DNA of 8,878 nt from Dehalococcoidia bacterium (GTDB taxonomy: Bacteria > Chloroflexota > Dehalococcoidia > GIF9 > AB-539-J10), in contig JAUWOB010000031.1 of the NCBI GenBank assembly GCA_030612345.1, positions 1 through 8,878 on the forward strand. The letters are read 5' to 3'. Under the pieces are notes generated by a model, which worked only from the letters and a program-made list of their open reading frames with translations, did not search any database and was not told where the DNA came from. How positions within the stretch are numbered: the first letter of the stretch is position 1; each line of letters starts with the position of its first letter. Of the stretch, positions 5,824 to 8,878 are shown one piece after another. The position numbers and the translations under genes are program-made.

Positions 5824-7086
5824 TTATATTCCCAGCAATCGCCTCAAGGGCTTCTCTTGCTTGACCGGCCCCGTTACGGCCAGATTGAGCCCGTTATCGG
5901 TGAGAATTTCCCCGGCCACGTCTCTTAGCTCGCCGATGGTAATAGCATCCACGATGGCAATAACATCCTCTATGCTCAGGATTTGCTGTAAAAGCAGTTC
6001 CTGGGTGCCACACCATAGCGCTACATTTCGGCTGTCCTCGAGCCGCAAATACAATCTTCCCTTTGACAATTGCTTAGCCCTGGTGAGTTCATCGGCGGTA
6101 ACCCCCTGTTTGATTTGAGCTATTTCTTCGAGGACGGCCGACACAGTCGTTTCTACCTTCTGGGGGTCGACGCCGGCATAGACCGCGAATGAGCCTGAGT
6201 TGAGAAAGTGCTCCGTATAGCTATGAATATCGTAGGCCAGGCCCCTGCGCTCCCTTATCTCGGTAAATAGACGGCTGCTCATTCCGCCGCCAAGCACGGT
6301 GTTAAGCAGGTTCAGGACAAAACGTCGCGGGTGGAAGTGAGAGACGCCGTGAACAGCGAGGCAAAGATGTGCCTGCTCGATATCTTTGGGCTCGATACGC
6401 AACCTGGGTTCAGTCTGACTGTCGCTGGCTGTATAGCCAGTCGTTAGCTGCCCGGCGGTCCATTCGTGGAATACAGAGTCAATCTGGGCCAGCGCCTCTT
6501 CATGCTGCATGTTGCCGGCAACGCTAACCACGGTGTTGTTGGGCATGTATCTGTGAGCAATGTGGTTCTTCAATTGCTCCCTTGTTATTGACGATACAGT
6601 CTCCTTGTATCCGATGACCTCTCGCCCCAGCGGTTGTTCGGGCCATAACAGCTCATCTATGAGCGCATTCACCCTCTGTTGGGGGATGTCCAGGTTCATA
6701 TTCATTTCCTCAATGATGATGCGGCGCTCTCGTTCCATCTCTTTTTGATCGAAGCGGGAATTGAGCAAGAGGTCAGACAATACGTCAAGGGCGACGGGAA
6801 AGTGAGGGCTGGCAACCTTACACCAGAAGATAGTCATCTCCTTGTCTGTGCCGGCATTGATGATGCCGCCAACGCCTTCAATGGCCTCGGCTATCTCCTT
6901 GAAGCTTGGCCGTCGCTGTGTGCCTTTGAAGAACAGGTGCTCCGCGAAGTGTGAGATGCCCGCCTCCTCTTTGCTTTCGTAGCAGGAGCCGGCACCCACA
7001 AGGATGACGAGGCATATTGAATGGCTGTGGGGCATGGCACTGGTGATAACTCTCAAGCCATTGCCGAGTACAGCCTTGTTGTACAC
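5824..7086 (-). CDS. M16 family zinc peptidase (processing-peptidase-like)
   Basis: A 420-residue metallopeptidase of the pitrilysin/mitochondrial processing peptidase family. The inverted zinc motif is HFAEH: His46-x-x-Glu49-His50, with the third ligand Glu127 exactly 76 residues on (HxxEH-x76-E). The C-terminal half has GGGMSSRLF (266-274) and RERRGLAY (278-285), whose Arg and Tyr contact substrate in this family. It is the length of single bacterial MPP-beta-like proteins, with no signal peptide and no membrane segment, so it is probably cytoplasmic. The physiological substrate is unknown; relatives degrade peptides or trim leader sequences. The start is GTG at 7086, just before YNKAVLGNGLRV where homologues begin. 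There is no Shine-Dalgarno sequence, and a strong -10 lies 8 nt upstream, implying a leaderless mRNA. It is convergent with groEL and divergent from the MBL hydrolase gene. Confidence 0.94.
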   Translation of the reverse strand: MYNKAVLGNGLRVITSAMPHSHSICLVILVGAGSCYESKEEAGISHFAEHLFFKGTQRRPSFKEIAEAIEGVGGIINAGTDKEMTIFWCKVASPHFPVALDVLSDLLLNSRFDQKEMERERRIIIEEMNMNLDIPQQRVNALIDELLWPEQPLGREVIGYKETVSSITREQLKNHIAHRYMPNNTVVSVAGNMQHEEALAQIDSVFHEWTAGQLTTGYTASDSQTEPRLRIEPKDIEQAHLCLAVHGVSHFHPRRFVLNLLNTVLGGGMSSRLFTEIRERRGLAYDIHSYTEHFLNSGSFAVYAGVDPQKVETTVSAVLEEIAQIKQGVTADELTRAKQLSKGRLYLRLEDSRNVALWCGTQELLLQQILSIEDVIAIVDAITIGELRDVAGEILTDNGLNLAVTGPVKQEKPLRRLLGI

Positions 7087-7122
7087 TGACAGGAATTTTA
7101 ACCTGCCTTGTGCCCCCTGTCA
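7087..7122. repeat. 7-bp inverted repeat bracketing the M16 promoter
   Basis: TGACAGG (7087-7093) and CCTGTCA (7116-7122) are perfect inverted copies separated by 22 nt. One arm overlaps the -35 box and the other covers the predicted transcription start. This could be a pair of operator half-sites or chance, since the -35 consensus itself supplies TGACA. Confidence 0.35.
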
Positions 7123-7123
7123 A
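7095..7123 (-). promoter_or_regulatory. Near-consensus promoter of the M16 peptidase, predicted leaderless transcript
   Basis: On the minus strand, TTGACA (7123-7118, 6/6), a 17-bp spacer, then TAAAAT (7100-7095, 5/6). Only 8 nt lie between the -10 and the GTG start codon, so transcription should begin at the start codon or one or two bases before it. Confidence 0.8.
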
Positions 7124-7165
7124 CGAAGCTCCGCCGTTTCCTGGTGCTCAATCCTGCTCACCTCA

Positions 7166-7174
7166 TGGTATAAT
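7166..7174 (+). promoter_or_regulatory. Extended -10 promoter of the MBL hydrolase/aminotransferase genes
   Basis: TGGTATAAT (TGn plus TATAAT 6/6). No good -35 lies 16-18 bp upstream (TGCTCA at 7145-7150 is the best, 3/6), so it would depend on the extended -10. Transcription should start near 7181, giving a leader of about 29 nt. Confidence 0.62.
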
Positions 7175-7209
7175 TGCCGTTGTTAAGCTGAATCCGCTAG
7201 TGGTGGACT

Positions 7210-7851
7210 ATGACAATCGTAGCTGAAGACGACACTATCCGCATCGAGAAGCTTGAGCTGGGTCCTTTCGGTACTAACGCCTACATCATAGCCTGTCGAG
7301 AAACCGGAGACAGTGTGCTGATAGATGCTCCCGGGGAGGCGAGCGTGATCATAGGCAAATTAGAGAACACCACGCCCAGATACATATTGTTGACCCACAA
7401 TCACATGGATCATATCGATGCCCTGCCACAGCTGCGAACTCAACTGAGAATCCCTTTGGCTGCCCACGCTGCAGACGCCGGGGTATTGACGCCACCGCCG
7501 GAGATACTATTGAGTGATGGCGATGTGGTTGCGTTAGGAAGGCTTGAAGTCGCCGTGCTTCATACGCCCGGACACACCCCCGGTAGTCTGTGCTTTGGAG
7601 TTGCTCGATTCTTGATATCGGGGGACACCATTTTCCCGGGGGGACCGGGCAGGACGAACTCCTCGGCAGATTTCAGAAAGATAATCAAATCTATCACGGA
7701 GAGGATCTTTCTGCTGCCGGATGATACTCAGATACACCCGGGGCATGGGAAGCCCACCGTGTTGAGGAGGGAGAAAGAGGAGTTTGCCGTCTTTGCCTCT
7801 CGGCCTCACGATTCCCAGCTGTGCGGCGATGTACTCTGGCTGTCGAGTTAA
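7210..7851 (+). CDS. MBL-fold metallohydrolase (glyoxalase II-like)
   Basis: A 213-residue cytoplasmic metallo-beta-lactamase-fold hydrolase. The metal-binding motif THNHMDH gives His63, His65, Asp67 and His68. His122 in HTPGHTPGS, Asp139 in ISGDTIF and His179 in HPGHG complete a two-metal site. The short form, the FGTNAYII strand near the N terminus and GDTIFPGGPGRT (138-149) are typical of YcbL-like or hydroxyacylglutathione-hydrolase-like proteins. It lacks the long C-terminal substrate domain of true GloB, so the thioester or other substrate is unknown. A GGTGG lies 3 nt before the ATG at 7210, a weak ribosome binding site. It is divergent from the M16 gene and 42 nt upstream of the aminotransferase on the same strand, probably one transcript; no functional link is evident. 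Confidence 0.93.
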   Translation: MTIVAEDDTIRIEKLELGPFGTNAYIIACRETGDSVLIDAPGEASVIIGKLENTTPRYILLTHNHMDHIDALPQLRTQLRIPLAAHAADAGVLTPPPEILLSDGDVVALGRLEVAVLHTPGHTPGSLCFGVARFLISGDTIFPGGPGRTNSSADFRKIIKSITERIFLLPDDTQIHPGHGKPTVLRREKEEFAVFASRPHDSQLCGDVLWLSS

Positions 7852-7893
7852 AGCCTGCTGTGAGTAACTAAACTAGGGACATAAGGGGTGCAA

Positions 7894-8878
7894 ATGAGTG
7901 TCATCGACGAATATGTTAGGTCACATCCAAGGTCAAGGCAGTTACACGAAAGGGCCCTCAACCACTTTGCCGCAAAAGGAGTTACCCATGTCGGCCGTAT
8001 ATGGGAGCCCTTTGGTCCTTATATGACTCATGCCCAGGGTTCCCGGATCTGGGACGTAGACGGACGCGAATACATCGAGTTCAGAAACGGACATGGTGCC
8101 CTGATTTTGGGCCATGGCCACCCGGCCATAGTAAAGGCGATACAGGGCCAGCTAACCAGGGGAACACTCTATAGTGCTTCGCACGAGCTGGAAATCGAGT
8201 GGGCGGAGCTGATAAAGAGCATGGTGCCAACCGCAGAGAGGGTTGAGTTCTTTGCCTGCGGACAGGAAGCCAATATGATGGGGATCAGGATTGCGCGCGC
8301 TTTTACAGGTAGAACTAGGGTCCTGAAGTTCGAGGAGAACTTCCATGGCTGGGCGGACGAATTAGCCGCTCCTCGTGCGCCGGGCGTGGTTAACACTGAG
8401 GTTAAGGTAATACCCCCGCATGATCTCAATGTGCTGGAGGAGGAACTGGCTACGGGACAATTCGCCATAGTCCTCACCGAGGGTGGCGGTGCCCACATGG
8501 CCGGTCAGGTTCCCTGGGAACCTGATTTCATCCGTGCCGTGGGCCCCATAGCTAGGAGATACGGCACCGTCTGGCTTCTGGACGAGGTAGTGACGGGCTT
8601 TCGTGACGGACCTGCTGGCTGGGGTGGCCTGATGGGGTTGAAGCCTGATTTGACCACATTAGGCAAGTGTGTGGCGGGTGGAATGCCCGCCGGGGTCTTA
8701 GCGGGTCGAGCCGACATGATGGGGATGTTGACCCCTAAGCCCCCTCCCGAAACGTGGATGGGTCACTCTGGGACCTGGAATGCGATGCCTATTGTCTGTG
8801 CAGCCGGTATTGCTGCCTGCAAGCTGCTCAAGGACGGTTCGGTTCAAAGAGGAGTCAACGAAATGGGTGCCTACATGC
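7894..8878 (+). CDS. Class III PLP-dependent aminotransferase, glutamate-1-semialdehyde aminomutase-like (partial, C-terminus missing)
   Basis: The first 328 residues of a fold-type I PLP enzyme that runs off the right edge. Family landmarks in order: DVDGREYIEFRNGHGALILGHGHP (54-77, shown by Asp54, Gly57, Gly73-His74 and Pro77), CGQEANMMGIRIARAFTGR (122-140), FHG (150-152), LLDEVVTGFR (228-237) with Asp230 for the pyridine nitrogen, and TLGKCVAGGMPAG (255-267) with Lys258 as the PLP Schiff-base lysine. The layout resembles glutamate-1-semialdehyde 2,1-aminomutase and related aspartate aminotransferase family proteins. The phosphate-binding segment reads GQE instead of the usual GTE or GSE, and NGHG replaces the SWGP of true aminomutases, so an omega- or beta-amino-acid aminotransferase is as likely as a tetrapyrrole enzyme. 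The start ATG at 7894 has AAGGGG at 5 nt. It follows the MBL gene by 42 nt. Confidence 0.9.
   Translation, partial: MSVIDEYVRSHPRSRQLHERALNHFAAKGVTHVGRIWEPFGPYMTHAQGSRIWDVDGREYIEFRNGHGALILGHGHPAIVKAIQGQLTRGTLYSASHELEIEWAELIKSMVPTAERVEFFACGQEANMMGIRIARAFTGRTRVLKFEENFHGWADELAAPRAPGVVNTEVKVIPPHDLNVLEEELATGQFAIVLTEGGGAHMAGQVPWEPDFIRAVGPIARRYGTVWLLDEVVTGFRDGPAGWGGLMGLKPDLTTLGKCVAGGMPAGVLAGRADMMGMLTPKPPPETWMGHSGTWNAMPIVCAAGIAACKLLKDGSVQRGVNEMGAYM

Noticed and set aside
7087..7209. Common operator for both divergent genes between the M16 peptidase and the MBL hydrolase.
   Set aside because: The only inverted repeat brackets the M16 promoter; nothing symmetrical lies at the plus-strand extended -10.

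Overview
The window reads as a chromosomal segment of an anaerobic bacterium, most likely Chloroflexota of the Dehalococcoidia type. This is inferred from a DUF2851 protein, a small XRE regulator with a YRPRGASATLL-type tail, a ferredoxin-dependent 2-oxoacid oxidoreductase and a CIRCE-controlled groESL. No marker here fixes the taxon. Ten protein genes are well supported and two of them run off the window edges. There is no tRNA, rRNA, CRISPR array, insertion sequence or sign of recent transfer.

Left block (1-1981, minus strand): an amino-acid catabolic operon. It begins with a strong promoter (TTGACA-17-TATCAT) and a leader of about 208 nt that ends in an intrinsic terminator immediately before the ribosome binding site. 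A TTG-initiated leucine/valine/phenylalanine-type dehydrogenase follows, then a 2x[4Fe-4S] ferredoxin subunit and the start of a VorB-like 2-oxoacid:ferredoxin oxidoreductase subunit. Together they would deaminate branched-chain amino acids and convert the 2-oxoacids to acyl-CoA with reduction of ferredoxin. The leader is the most interesting part of the window. It looks like a transcription attenuator and carries a short Ile/Val/Leu/Ala-rich ORF that crosses the terminator and overlaps the dehydrogenase start by 4 nt.

Middle block (2028-5761): a DUF2851 gene and a small XRE regulator lie on the minus strand, divergent from groES-groEL on the plus strand. The 153-bp divergent spacer holds an XRE promoter placed so that its mRNA should be leaderless, a 5-6-5 inverted repeat that could be its operator, an extended -10 promoter for groES, and a near-perfect CIRCE operator (HrcA site). 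GroEL is complete but ends in a Pro/Gly-Tyr tail rather than GGM repeats. A 13-bp hairpin separates groEL from the convergent next gene.

Right block (5824-8878): a zinc M16 peptidase gene (minus strand, GTG start, consensus promoter, probably leaderless mRNA) is divergent from an MBL-fold hydrolase gene, which is followed 42 nt later by a class III PLP aminotransferase related to glutamate-1-semialdehyde aminomutase, cut off by the window end.
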